Positions 33,482-42,172 of a DNA stretch of 64,000 bases are shown piece by piece; the stretch's first letter is position 1; every line of letters starts with the position of its first letter. A program made the position numbers and the translations under genes. Below the pieces are notes generated by a model, which saw nothing but the letters and a program-made list of their open reading frames with translations, did not search any database and was not told the DNA's origin. Origin of the DNA: UBA7672 sp030824255 (GTDB lineage Bacteria > Pseudomonadota > Alphaproteobacteria > Caulobacterales > Hyphomonadaceae); NCBI GenBank assembly GCA_942493305.1, contig OW818686.1:186001-250000 (forward strand), in the 5' to 3' direction.

Positions 33482-34840
33482 ATGCGCGCGCTAGCCTCCC
33501 TTCTCCTCGCCGTCTCCCTCACAGGAACCGCCATGGCTCAGACCGTCTTCCCGAACGACGCAAAACTGACCGAGCTCCTGAAAGCCCGCGTCGAAGATGG
33601 CCGCGCCACCGGCCTTGTGCTCGGCGTGCTCGAAGCTGACGGCACAACGCGCATTGTCGCCCATGGCGATCCGGGCGCTGGCGCAAAGCCGCTCGGCCCA
33701 GACAGCGTGTTCGAGATCGGTTCGGTCACGAAAGTCTTCACCACAACCCTGCTCGCCGACATGGTGCGCCGTGGCGAGGTCACGCTGGATGCGCCTGCCC
33801 AGCAATACGCCCCGCCCGGCATGGTGCTGCCAACGCGCAACGGAAAGCACATCACGCTCGCTCATCTCGCCGAACAGAATTCCGGCCTCCCCCGCCTGCC
33901 GACGAACTTCGCGCCCGCCAATGCCACAAACCCTTATGCGGACTACACGGTCGAAAACCTCAACGCCTTCCTCGCCTCGCACCAGCTCGCCCGCGATCCC
34001 GGCGCGTCCTTCGAGTACTCCAACCTCGGCATGGGCATCCTTGGCGCCATCCTCGCGCATCGCGCCGGCATGACCTACGAGCAACTCGTCCAGACCCGCA
34101 TCCTCACGCCCCTCGGCATGAGGATGACCAGCATCACGCTGTCGCCCCAGATGCAGGCCTCGCTCGCCCACGGTCACGGCGCAGATGGCAGCCCCGCTGC
34201 AATGTGGGACTTCCCCACGCTTGCCGGCGCCGGCGCGCTCCGCTCCACCATGACTGACATGCTCAAATTCCTCGACGCCAATGTCGGCGAACCGAAAACC
34301 GACCTCGAACGCGCCATGCGTGACGCGCAAAAGCCGCGCTTCCCCTTGCCGCCCAACAACCAGATCGGCCTCGGCTGGATCAGCTTCCCGATCTCCCAGG
34401 GCCACACCATCGTCTTCCACGATGGCGGCACGGGCGGCTATGGCGCGATCATCAGCGTCGACCAGACACGCTCCCTCGGCCTCGTTCTCCTCGCCAACCG
34501 CACCGGCGTGCCGGACGACATCGCGCTGCACCTCATTGACCCCGCCATACCGATCGCGAAACCGCCGGAGAAGCGCACCGAAACCACCGTCCCCGCCGAT
34601 GTTCTCGCCAGTCATGTCGGCGTCTACGCGCTCGACACGATGAAGTCCTTCAAGCTCACCGTCACGCTTGAGAACGGCCAGCTTCACATGCAGGCCACCG
34701 GCCAGGACAAATTCCCGATCTTCCCGGAGTCACAGACAAAGTTCTTCCTGAAAGTCGTCGACGCCCAGGTCAGCTTCTCGCCAGATCACCTGGTCCTGCA
34801 TCAGGGCGGCGTGAACCAGCGCGCCAGCAAGGAAGACTGA
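33482..34840 (+). CDS. Class C beta-lactamase-like serine hydrolase
   Basis: A 452-residue exported protein of the beta-lactamase/penicillin-binding protein-like (PF00144-type) group. It has a Sec signal ending TGTAMAQ. The S-x-x-K motif is SVTK (about residues 81-84), the Y-x-N motif is YSN (about 178), and the KTG/HxG site is replaced by HDGGTGG (about 312). A C-terminal domain of about 110 residues follows, as in DD-peptidase or esterase relatives. It is 2 nt after the sigma partner gene, so all three probably form one operon. It may respond to envelope stress. Confidence 0.85.
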   Translation: MRALASLLLAVSLTGTAMAQTVFPNDAKLTELLKARVEDGRATGLVLGVLEADGTTRIVAHGDPGAGAKPLGPDSVFEIGSVTKVFTTTLLADMVRRGEVTLDAPAQQYAPPGMVLPTRNGKHITLAHLAEQNSGLPRLPTNFAPANATNPYADYTVENLNAFLASHQLARDPGASFEYSNLGMGILGAILAHRAGMTYEQLVQTRILTPLGMRMTSITLSPQMQASLAHGHGADGSPAAMWDFPTLAGAGALRSTMTDMLKFLDANVGEPKTDLERAMRDAQKPRFPLPPNNQIGLGWISFPISQGHTIVFHDGGTGGYGAIISVDQTRSLGLVLLANRTGVPDDIALHLIDPAIPIAKPPEKRTETTVPADVLASHVGVYALDTMKSFKLTVTLENGQLHMQATGQDKFPIFPESQTKFFLKVVDAQVSFSPDHLVLHQGGVNQRASKED

Positions 34841-34951
34841 GCACGCCAACCTCTCCGATAAGTGCTCGCCCCGTCATTTGAGGTCTCCCTATCCCGCACC
34901 GGGCGGGGGGAGTATTGAGAGAATCACGGACACAAAGAGGAGACGTCCCCC

Positions 34952-35413
34952 ATGCGCACCATCCTGCTGGCATCCGCCGCGCTCGCCCTTGCGGCCTGCG
35001 GCGGCGAGCCCGCCACCCCCGTCGAGCCCACAGTTGAAACCCCTGCCGCCGAAACGCCCGCCGCAGACGCTGGCCACGGCGCAATGGACGGCACGATGCA
35101 GGCTGCCGACGCGGCTGACGACGCCAACACGGCCGAGACGCCGGACGGTTATATGTTCCACACCGACACCACCAAGGTGGAAGCCGTGCACCTGCCGGCC
35201 GGCGCCTGGACCGTCACACCAGTCGACGCGACGCAGGTCGAAATCGTCAGCGCCGCCGACGAGACGATGGGCGATGGCGCCGTGCATCACGTCGTGAAGG
35301 TGAAGCCGCTCGTGCGCGATGTGATTGCAAAGGTCACGTTCGACCGCCGGGAAGGAACCGATGCTGCCGCCGCGCCGGTTGAAACGCGCACCGTCAACTT
35401 CATGGTTCACTAG
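34952..35413 (+). CDS. Small hypothetical lipoprotein
   Basis: A 153-residue lipoprotein with signal LLASAALALAAC. An Ala/Pro/Glu/Thr-rich linker (about residues 20-60) is followed by a small beta domain containing GYMFHTDTTKVEAVHLPAG, VTPVDATQVEIVSA and HHVVKVKPLVRDVIAKVTFDRR, which resembles an Ig-like or YcnI-like fold. His-rich spots (VHHVVK) might bind metal. No family is recognised. A ribosome site GAGGAGACG precedes the ATG. It ends at a strong terminator. Confidence 0.65.
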   Translation: MRTILLASAALALAACGGEPATPVEPTVETPAAETPAADAGHGAMDGTMQAADAADDANTAETPDGYMFHTDTTKVEAVHLPAGAWTVTPVDATQVEIVSAADETMGDGAVHHVVKVKPLVRDVIAKVTFDRREGTDAAAAPVETRTVNFMVH

Positions 35414-35434
35414 ACAACTGGTTGCATAATACGA

Positions 35435-35464
35435 AAAGGGCGCGGGAGTGATCCCGCGCCCTTT
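35435..35464. terminator. Bidirectional rho-independent terminator
   Basis: A perfect 13-bp stem (35435-35447 with 35452-35464) with loop GTGA lies between the lipoprotein gene and the convergent EF-hand gene. A/T runs on both flanks allow termination from both sides. Confidence 0.88.
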
Positions 35465-35492
35465 CCACATCACCATTGCGGACAGTGATACC

Positions 35493-35771
35493 TTATTCGC
35501 CCGGCGCGGAAGTCGGCGGCGCCGTTTTCGTTTCGGCCCATTTGGCGAATTCATCCGGCGACAACGCCTTGTCCTTGTCGCCGTCGTACTTATCGAAATC
35601 TTCTGACGTCACGGTCGCATCGGCGACCTGAACTTCGGCCAGCGACAGCGCGCCGTCCTTGTTCGAGTCATGCTTCGCGAACTTGTCCGCAGCCGTGTGA
35701 TCCGGCGTTTGTGCGAAGGCCGGCGCAGAGAAAGCGACCAGCGCGGCGACAGCGAGAATGGGCTTCATCAT
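35493..35771 (-). CDS. Small secreted EF-hand protein
   Basis: A 92-residue exported protein with a Sec signal ending SAPAFAQ and two EF-hand-like loops: DSNKDGALSLAE, which carries Asp, Asn and Asp in the usual positions and a final Glu, and the degenerate YDGDKDKALSPDE. It probably binds Ca2+ in the periplasm. The tail is Pro/Thr-rich. Two adjacent ATG codons are possible starts; either gives the same signal. Adjacent to a bidirectional terminator. Confidence 0.82.
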   Translation of the reverse strand: MMKPILAVAALVAFSAPAFAQTPDHTAADKFAKHDSNKDGALSLAEVQVADATVTSEDFDKYDGDKDKALSPDEFAKWAETKTAPPTSAPGE

Positions 35772-36089
35772 GGGGCGGGTTTCCTTTGACTACTTTACTC
35801 TTTGCGTCCGCGGCCGATGGGGCCGCTTCCGTTCCCGCAAGGTCAACGGCTCACCCCTGTAGGGGTTTCAGGTTCCTCGCTTAAGAATGAGTCATGCCGT
35901 CGCAACCACAGCGTCCGCGTGGTGATCGCCCTTTGTTTGCAGGCATTTCGCAGCGTCATTTCGTATGTGTCAGCAACACAGGCCACCTGCGACAAGTTCC
36001 GCCGGGCTGCAGATGTCGCCTTGCGCGCGAGGCAAATTAGCAACAAATCTGTCATCCTGGTGGGCGCGTGGCGTCGCATTGGTTCGAAC
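35772..36089. other. 318-bp intergenic region
   Basis: This gap between the EF-hand and Tudor-like genes has no supported gene. A short stem (ACCCC at 35853-35857 and GGGGT at 35862-35866) is visible. The upstream part must hold the EF-hand gene promoter; no RNA gene is recognised. Confidence 0.5.
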
Positions 36090-36326
36090 ATGATACGAAT
36101 GAAGAAGAAATCCCTCGGTCCCGGCGCCCGCGTCGTGTGGGTTTGGGATGGCCGCAAGGTCGAAGGGGTGATCCGCAAGGTCTTCACCCATCGTCTTGAG
36201 CGCACGATCAATGGCGCAACGGTCACGCGGCCGTGCACGAAGCGAAACCCGGCTTACCTGATCGAACAGGACAGCGGCCTTCAGCTGCTGCTCAACTTCA
36301 GCGAGCTGCGTCAGGCCGCGGTTTAG
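36090..36326 (+). CDS. DUF2945/HVA1-like Tudor-domain protein
   Basis: A 78-residue protein. The pattern PGARVVWVWDGRKVEGVIRKVFTHRLER and PAYLIEQDSG is similar to the small DUF2945 ('hypervirulence-associated Tudor') proteins in which a GDxVxW-G-xxxGxV core is followed by a lysine-rich helix. I prefer the ATG at 36090; another at 36099 is equally possible, and the ribosome site is weak. Function unknown. It is convergent with the GFA gene. Confidence 0.6.
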   Translation: MIRMKKKSLGPGARVVWVWDGRKVEGVIRKVFTHRLERTINGATVTRPCTKRNPAYLIEQDSGLQLLLNFSELRQAAV

Positions 36327-36347
36327 GCGGCGAATCGCGGTCCCACA

Positions 36348-36875
36348 TCATGCCTCAAAGAGCATGACGCGCTTTGTGCGTGCAGGCTTGCGCGTCTTCT
36401 CAACCATCACGCCGGGATAGCCCTTCAGCGGCCCGACGGCTTGGCCGATATACGCCCAGTCCTGCAGCTCTTCGATCGCGACATGATACTTCGCCTCGCG
36501 CCCGGTCCGTCCCGCGAACAGCGCGCGCGGAATGTTGATCCACTTGGGCGAAGACCCTCTCATGAACATCACCGGCGTCCCACAGCGCGAACAGAAGCGG
36601 CGCACATGCCCGCGCGCTTCGTCGTGAAACTCCGCCACCAGCGCTCCGCCCTTCGTGACCCGCACCTTGCTCTTCCAGCATCCAGCATAGGTCGCATAAG
36701 CAGCGCCATGCGCCCGCCGGCTGGAAGTCGAATGATCGTGCCACGCCCAGAACACTGGCGCGTCCGTCTCTATCTCCACGCCTCCGCACAGGCAGGCGGC
36801 GGACAGCACCTCGGCCGCCTTCGTTCGCGCCTTTGGGGTTTTTGAAGGCTTTTCCGGCTTCGCTCTTGCAGGCAT
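36348..36875 (-). CDS. GFA-family (glutathione-dependent formaldehyde-activating) protein
   Basis: A 175-residue protein of the GFA/CENP-V fold that binds zinc. The motif CLCGGVEIE is followed by CSRCGTPVMFMRG, both typical Cys clusters of the family. The region up to residue 25 is Lys/Pro-rich and not conserved. The family includes enzymes that bind S-hydroxymethylglutathione, but a precise role cannot be assigned. I chose the ATG at 36873-36875. The gene starts 73 bp from the divergent Rieske gene, so they may share control. Confidence 0.82.
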   Translation of the reverse strand: MPARAKPEKPSKTPKARTKAAEVLSAACLCGGVEIETDAPVFWAWHDHSTSSRRAHGAAYATYAGCWKSKVRVTKGGALVAEFHDEARGHVRRFCSRCGTPVMFMRGSSPKWINIPRALFAGRTGREAKYHVAIEELQDWAYIGQAVGPLKGYPGVMVEKTRKPARTKRVMLFEA

Positions 36876-36948
36876 GGCATTCGTCCATCCGTCTCGACGG
36901 CGGCCAGCAAACATCGGATACTGCCACCCGATCAAGGCTTTGGGCGAA

Positions 36949-38046
36949 ATGGCAGACGGCACACTCACCACATCCGCGGGCATCACCGCCGAAGGCTGGC
37001 TTACCGACAGCTGGTATTTCGCCTGCGCGTCGAAAACGCTGGAGCCGGGCAAGCATTTCCGCCGCATGATCCTCGGCCAGCCTGTCCTTCTGGCGCGCAC
37101 CGAGGCGGGCGAGGCGTTCGCCCTGCGCGACATCTGCCCCCACCGCCTCGTGCCGTTGTCGGCCGGCCAGCAGGTGATGACCGACGGCGTGCCCACCATC
37201 CAGTGCCCCTATCATGGCTGGCGCTTCGGAACGGACGGCCAGTGCAAGCTGATGCCATCGCTGCCGTCGAAGGAAGACTTCGCCACCGATCGCGTCCGCG
37301 TGCGCCGCTATCCAGTGCACGAAGTGAACGGCATGATCTTCCTCTACGTCGCCGATAATCCGCGTGCAGAAGAGCCGCCCGCCATCCCGCCGCCCAGCTT
37401 CGCCATCGGCGAAGGCCTGAAGCCGAAATTCATCGTCCACCAGATCTTCAACGCCCACATGGACGATGCCGTCGTCGGCCTGATGGACCCCGCTCACGTC
37501 CCCTTCGTCCACAATCAGTGGTGGTGGCGCCCGCCCAGCACGGGCCTGCGCTTGAAGGAAAAGCTGTTCGAGCCTGCGGAACGCGGGTGGGCCCTCGCGC
37601 GCCACACGCCTTCTGGCAACTCGCTCGCCTACAAGATGCTGATGGGCGACAAGGTCACCACCGAGATCGTCTTCCAGATTCCCGGCTTCCGGTGGGAAAT
37701 CGTCGAGGCCGAAAAGCGCCGCATCTTCACCCTCACCTGCCTCACGCCGATCAGCACGAAGAAAACCCGCATCACCCAGATCACCTTCTGGAAAAACGCC
37801 CCCTTTCTCGATCTCGCCCTGCCTATTCTCATCCCCGCCGCACAGAAATTCCTCGGCCAAGACGGTCACATGGTGAACCTGCAGAACAAGGGCATGGCCT
37901 ACCAGCAGAACATGCTGTGGATCGACGACATCGACGTGCAAGCCAAATGGTATCGCACCCTCAAGAAGGAATGGTCCGCCGCCCGCTCCGAAGGCCGCCC
38001 CTTCAACAACCCGATCGAGCCACGAAAGCTCCGCTGGCGCAGCTAG
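36949..38046 (+). CDS. Rieske non-haem iron oxygenase, large subunit
   Basis: A 365-residue aromatic-ring hydroxylating-type oxygenase. The N-terminal Rieske [2Fe-2S] cluster is CPHRL and CPYHGW (about residues 62 and 85). The C-terminal catalytic domain has AHMDDAVVGLMDPAHVPFVHNQWW, with the mononuclear iron His and Asp. It probably hydroxylates or demethylates a ring or sterol substrate; electron donors are not in this window. I chose the ATG at 36949 (MADGTLTT), which fits the family. Divergent from GFA. Confidence 0.92.
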   Translation: MADGTLTTSAGITAEGWLTDSWYFACASKTLEPGKHFRRMILGQPVLLARTEAGEAFALRDICPHRLVPLSAGQQVMTDGVPTIQCPYHGWRFGTDGQCKLMPSLPSKEDFATDRVRVRRYPVHEVNGMIFLYVADNPRAEEPPAIPPPSFAIGEGLKPKFIVHQIFNAHMDDAVVGLMDPAHVPFVHNQWWWRPPSTGLRLKEKLFEPAERGWALARHTPSGNSLAYKMLMGDKVTTEIVFQIPGFRWEIVEAEKRRIFTLTCLTPISTKKTRITQITFWKNAPFLDLALPILIPAAQKFLGQDGHMVNLQNKGMAYQQNMLWIDDIDVQAKWYRTLKKEWSAARSEGRPFNNPIEPRKLRWRS

Positions 38047-38155
38047 ACCTACCCGCGACGGATCAACCCGCTTTCAACAGTTGAAATCCCCGCCGACTGG
38101 CGCGAGTTTGCGCGGCGGAAAGAGGACCCTCCGAGGTCCGCCCGGGAGGAAGACC

Positions 38156-40060
38156 ATGAACCTGCGCAAATCCCTGCAAGCGACCGCGATCGGCGTCGGC
38201 GCCGGTGGCAGCCTGCTCGCCATCGTCCTCGCAGCGACGCCCCTGCTCGCCCCCGCCGCCATCGGCCAAGTATCAGCCGACCATCCCGGCGCTGGCGCCT
38301 ACCAGAAGGCCTGCGCCGCCTGCCACGACAACCCCGGCGGGACACGCGCCGCCGCCCTCTCCGCCATGCGCACCATGTCGCCCGTCCGCCTGAACGAAGT
38401 CATCGCGCCGACGGGCATCATGGGCCCCATGGCCGCCGCGCTCACCGCGAAAGAAAAAACAGACCTCATCGCGTGGCTCACCGCCGGCCAGGCCGTCGGC
38501 TCCGCACAGTGGACCGATGCCCTGATGTGCGCGCCGGACAAGCGCGCAGTCGCCGCCTCCGCCTCCATCGTCTCCCTTGGCTTCGGCGTCGATGCGAACC
38601 AGTCGCGCAGCCTCACCGCCGCACAGGCCGGCCTGACCAAGGCCCAGCTCGCCAAACTCGAACCCGCCTGGTCCATCGCCTTCCCCGGCCAAGGCGGCGG
38701 GACGGGCGCTTCCGTTCTCAGTGACGGCACGATCTTCACCACCGGCGGCCAGAAGCTCGTGGCGATCGATGCCGCCTCCGGCTGCGTGAAATGGGCCTAC
38801 ACCGCGTCTTCCCGCAACACGCCCGCCATCGGCGAAGTCGGCGGCAAGAAGGTGGTCGCCATCTCGGTCGGCCGCGACATCCACATGCTCGACGCCGCCA
38901 CCGGCGCGCTCATCTGGAAAGAGAACGGACAGCCAGTTGACGGCTCGGGCGGCCAGATTCGCGGCGCGGTTATTTTCGCGAAAGACATGGTCATCGTGCC
39001 CCTGTCCGCTTCGGGCGTCGCGACCGCGATGAACCCCCGCTCCGAATGCTGCACGGGCCACGGTTCTGTCGTCGCCCTCAGCGCGGCGGACGGCAGCCAT
39101 CGCTGGGAATACCACACCATGCCTGAGGCCACCTACAACGGTCAGGTGTCTTCCATCGGCGTGAAACAGAAGGGCCCATCGGGCGCGCCGATCTGGTCGG
39201 TCCCGGTGTACGACGCGAAGCGCAACAACGTGATCGTGACCACCGGCGAGAACACCTCACACCCCGGCACGGATACCTCCGACGCGATCATCTCGCTGAA
39301 CGCCGATACCGGTGAGGTCCGCTGGAAGTATCAGGCCATGGCCGCCGACGTCTGGAACATGTCCTGCGATGTGGAGACCGGAAACAACGGCCCCAACTGC
39401 CCGGTTCTCTTCGGCGGCGACGGCCGCGACTATGACTTCGGCGCCGGCGCCATTGTCGCCACCGCTGGTGGCAAGGATATTGTCCTCGCCGGCCAGAAAT
39501 CGGGCCACGCCTGGGCGCTGGATGCAGGAACCGGCCAGGTGCTCTGGAGCCAACGCATAGGCGAAGGCTCGGCCCTGGGCGGCGTCCACTGGGGCATCGC
39601 GGCGGACGGAGACAAGCTGATCATCCCGATCAATGACCCCGTGCTCAACACACGCTTCGAACCCAAGCCGGGCGTCTACACGTTCGACATCGCAACCGGC
39701 CGTCCGGTTTGGTCTTACGCCGCCGCCGCTAATTGCCAGGGGGCTCGCGCCAAGGCAGTCGAGAACTGCGCAACTCGCTTCGGCTTCTCTGCTGCGCCCG
39801 TCGTGGTTGATGGCGCCACTGTCGGCGCAACGCTCGGCGGCGAAGTCATCATTCTCGACAACGCAACCGGCCAGGTCATCAACAGATTCGATACGGTCGG
39901 TCCGCAGAAGACGCTCAACACCGATGTTGTCGGGAAGGGTGGGTCCATCGACGCGCACGGCATTTCCGCCGGCGCCGGCATGCTCTTCATCAACTCCGGC
40001 TACGGCCTCTTCGGCCAGACGCCAGGCAACGTCCTCATCGCCTACAAGCCGAAATCCTAG
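38156..40060 (+). CDS. Haem c and PQQ beta-propeller dehydrogenase (PVA dehydrogenase-like)
   Basis: A 634-residue periplasmic quinohaemoprotein. A Sec signal (residues about 1-40) is followed by a short cytochrome c domain with CAACH (about 53-57), then a long beta-propeller with repeated WxxG-type blades such as VAIDAASGCVKWAY, VVALSAADGSHRWEY, ISLNADTGEVRWKY and WALDAGTGQVLWSQ. The order (haem then propeller) and the length match polyvinyl-alcohol dehydrogenase. Vicinal Cys in RSECCTGHG is also seen. It oxidises alcohols and gives electrons to a c-type chain. A strong GGGAGGA ribosome site precedes the ATG at 38156. Confidence 0.86.
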   Translation: MNLRKSLQATAIGVGAGGSLLAIVLAATPLLAPAAIGQVSADHPGAGAYQKACAACHDNPGGTRAAALSAMRTMSPVRLNEVIAPTGIMGPMAAALTAKEKTDLIAWLTAGQAVGSAQWTDALMCAPDKRAVAASASIVSLGFGVDANQSRSLTAAQAGLTKAQLAKLEPAWSIAFPGQGGGTGASVLSDGTIFTTGGQKLVAIDAASGCVKWAYTASSRNTPAIGEVGGKKVVAISVGRDIHMLDAATGALIWKENGQPVDGSGGQIRGAVIFAKDMVIVPLSASGVATAMNPRSECCTGHGSVVALSAADGSHRWEYHTMPEATYNGQVSSIGVKQKGPSGAPIWSVPVYDAKRNNVIVTTGENTSHPGTDTSDAIISLNADTGEVRWKYQAMAADVWNMSCDVETGNNGPNCPVLFGGDGRDYDFGAGAIVATAGGKDIVLAGQKSGHAWALDAGTGQVLWSQRIGEGSALGGVHWGIAADGDKLIIPINDPVLNTRFEPKPGVYTFDIATGRPVWSYAAAANCQGARAKAVENCATRFGFSAAPVVVDGATVGATLGGEVIILDNATGQVINRFDTVGPQKTLNTDVVGKGGSIDAHGISAGAGMLFINSGYGLFGQTPGNVLIAYKPKS

Positions 40061-40072
40061 CCTCGAAACGAA

Positions 40073-40105
40073 AATTCCCGGACAGCCTCGCGGCGTCCGG
40101 GAATT
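40073..40105. terminator. Terminator between dehydrogenase gene and tad operon
   Basis: A perfect 11-bp stem, AATTCCCGGAC (40073-40083) with GTCCGGGAATT (40095-40105), around an 11-nt loop. It serves the two convergent transcription units. Confidence 0.85.
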
Positions 40106-40126
40106 ATTGTCTCAGTCGTTCGCGCC

Positions 40127-41155
40127 CTACTCCTGGTCGCGCTGCTGTTGCTGCTGCTGGGCTTCCGCCGCCTTCGGCTTGCCGAGGCCCATCGAGTCGA
40201 TCTTGATGAAGGCTGGCCCAAGAATGACAAGGAACAGAACCGGCAGGAAGAACACGATCATCGGCACGGTCAGCTTGGCCGGCAGCGCCGCTGCCTTCTT
40301 CTCGCACTCTGTGATCCGCATCTCGCGATTTTCCTTCGCCATCGTACGTAGCGCGGAGCCCATGGGCGTGCCATATTTTTCGGCCTGCACCAGCGCCATC
40401 GCAACGCCCTTCACGCCAGGATGGTTCGTCCGTTCGGCAAGGTTGTAATAGGCTTGGCGACGATCCTGCAGATAGGAAAGTTCCGCCGTCGTCAGTGAAA
40501 GCTCCTCGGCCAGTTCGGCTGACGCCGTGCCGATCTCCTCGCCCACCCGCGCGAACGCCTGTTCGATCGACATGCCGGACTCGACGCAGATCAGCATCAT
40601 ATCCAGCGAGTCAGGGAAAGCGCGCATGATAGATGTGCGGCGTTTGGTGATCAGGTTCTCAAGGTAGAGGTTCGGACCGTAGAAGCCGACAGCAAAGCCC
40701 ACGACAACCGCGCCCGCTTTCATCTGCATCTGCAGGCCGTGGTCATTGACGAACCAGATGTACACGAACGCGCCGATGCCGAAGATGATCGGCAACGCGA
40801 AGCGGCAGAAATAGAAAATCGAGATTGGCTTTGGTCCGCGCAGGCCAGCTTGGATCAGCTTTTTCTGGACGCCGGGGTCTTCCAGCATCTTTGCAAGATC
40901 GAGTTTGTCGACGAATTTCTTCGTCATCGACGTGTCGCGCACACGGATGGACTTCTTCTCGCCCTCCAGCGCTGCGCGGCTCTTCTTGCGCAATTCCTCG
41001 CGACGGTTGGCGACCGACTTCAGACGGCTCGTCAGCTTGTCGCTGCTGAACGCCGGCGCGGCCAGCGTCATCACGGTCGCGAACGTCGCCACGCAAGCCA
41101 GCGCAGAGGCCAGCGTAATGGGGTCGGTCAGAAACTGGACCCAATCAATGTCCAT
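40127..41155 (-). CDS. tadC: Flp pilus assembly platform protein TadC (type II secretion F-like)
   Basis: A 342-residue inner-membrane platform protein. It contains the T2SS F motif region FPDSLDMMLICVESGMSIEQAFARVG and PGVKGVAMALVQAEKYGTPMGSALRTMAKENREMR (domain at about 190-290), with helices at each end. It works with TadB and the CpaF ATPase to move pilin. The last residues carry six Gln in a row, encoded by a CAG/CAA tract. It is last in the operon, 15 nt after tadB. Confidence 0.95.
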   Translation of the reverse strand: MDIDWVQFLTDPITLASALACVATFATVMTLAAPAFSSDKLTSRLKSVANRREELRKKSRAALEGEKKSIRVRDTSMTKKFVDKLDLAKMLEDPGVQKKLIQAGLRGPKPISIFYFCRFALPIIFGIGAFVYIWFVNDHGLQMQMKAGAVVVGFAVGFYGPNLYLENLITKRRTSIMRAFPDSLDMMLICVESGMSIEQAFARVGEEIGTASAELAEELSLTTAELSYLQDRRQAYYNLAERTNHPGVKGVAMALVQAEKYGTPMGSALRTMAKENREMRITECEKKAAALPAKLTVPMIVFFLPVLFLVILGPAFIKIDSMGLGKPKAAEAQQQQQQRDQE

Positions 41156-41170
41156 AATGCCGCTCCCAGC

Positions 41171-42172
41171 CTAGAAGTTGAAGTTGATCATCGAGCGCAT
41201 GATGTAGATGCCCATGCCCATCAGGCCGGCCGCGATCAAAAGGATCAGGTGGCCGAGATCGGTCGTGAACAGCGACATGATGTATCCGGGAGTCGTCATA
41301 TAGACGAGCAGCATGACGATGATCGGAAGCGAGCCGATGATCATCGCGGAGGCTTTTGCTTCGGAAGACAGCGCCTTGATCTTCTCGCGCAGCAGCTTGC
41401 GCGAACGCAGCACGTTCGACAGGTTGCCCAGCGCCTCTGAAAGGTTGCCGCCGGCCTTCTGCTGGATGCCCAGCACGATGTTGAAAAAGTTCACTTCCTG
41501 CGTCGGCGTGCGCTGGTACATCTTCAGCAGCGCCTGATCCATCGGCACGCCCATCGCGATTGCATCGACCACCACCTGGAACTCACCGCCCAGCGGTTGC
41601 GGGCTCTCACGTGCGATCATGCGCAGGCATTCCTGCAAAGGCAGGCCCGATTTCACGCCGCGAACGATGACATCGATCGCGTCGGCAAACTGCGCGATGA
41701 ATTTCTTCTGACGGCCAGCGATCGCCATGCCCAGCACCCAGCGCGGCACCCCGAAGGCCGCCGCAAACGCGATGCCCACCGGCACCAGCATCATGAAACC
41801 TTCGTTGAAGCCGCCGAGCACGAAGCTCGCGACACCGGCAACCACACCGGAAATGGCCGAGAAAATCCAGAACATCGGCACTGTGATACTGAGGCCGGAC
41901 TGCTTGATCTTGTCCTCAACCGTACGGCCGACATTCATGCGTCTGCGGTTGGCTTCTTCCCGATCACGCAGCGCCTTGGACGTGCTCTCCATCTGCTTGC
42001 GGCGCGCCGCAATCGCCGGATCCACCCCGCGCCCGCGCGAGCCGTCGCTGATATCCTTCATCCGCGAGGCCTGCTTGCCGCGATCGCCGCCGGCAAAGGC
42101 AAACCCCAGGGCCACGATCGCGACAAAGGCAAGCCCGCCGATCGCGTATGTCATCATCTCCGGCGACATCAA
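41171..42172 (-). CDS. tadB: Flp pilus assembly platform protein TadB
   Basis: A 333-residue inner-membrane protein of the T2SS F family, paralogous to TadC. The F-domain signature QFADAIDVIVRGVKSGLPLQECLRMIA is followed by PMDQALLKMYQRTPTQEVNFF and LGIQQKAGGNLSEALGNLSNVLRSRK. Helices at the N-terminus and the two C-terminal ones (LPIIVMLLVYMTTPGY and LIAAGLMGMGIYIM) anchor it. The start overlaps the cpaF stop by 4 nt. Confidence 0.95.
   Translation of the reverse strand: MMSPEMMTYAIGGLAFVAIVALGFAFAGGDRGKQASRMKDISDGSRGRGVDPAIAARRKQMESTSKALRDREEANRRRMNVGRTVEDKIKQSGLSITVPMFWIFSAISGVVAGVASFVLGGFNEGFMMLVPVGIAFAAAFGVPRWVLGMAIAGRQKKFIAQFADAIDVIVRGVKSGLPLQECLRMIARESPQPLGGEFQVVVDAIAMGVPMDQALLKMYQRTPTQEVNFFNIVLGIQQKAGGNLSEALGNLSNVLRSRKLLREKIKALSSEAKASAMIIGSLPIIVMLLVYMTTPGYIMSLFTTDLGHLILLIAAGLMGMGIYIMRSMINFNF

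Noticed and set aside
36400..37941. A 513-codon open frame on the minus strand opposite the Rieske gene
   Set aside because: It is a shadow of the Rieske oxygenase, whose cluster and iron-binding motifs are certain.
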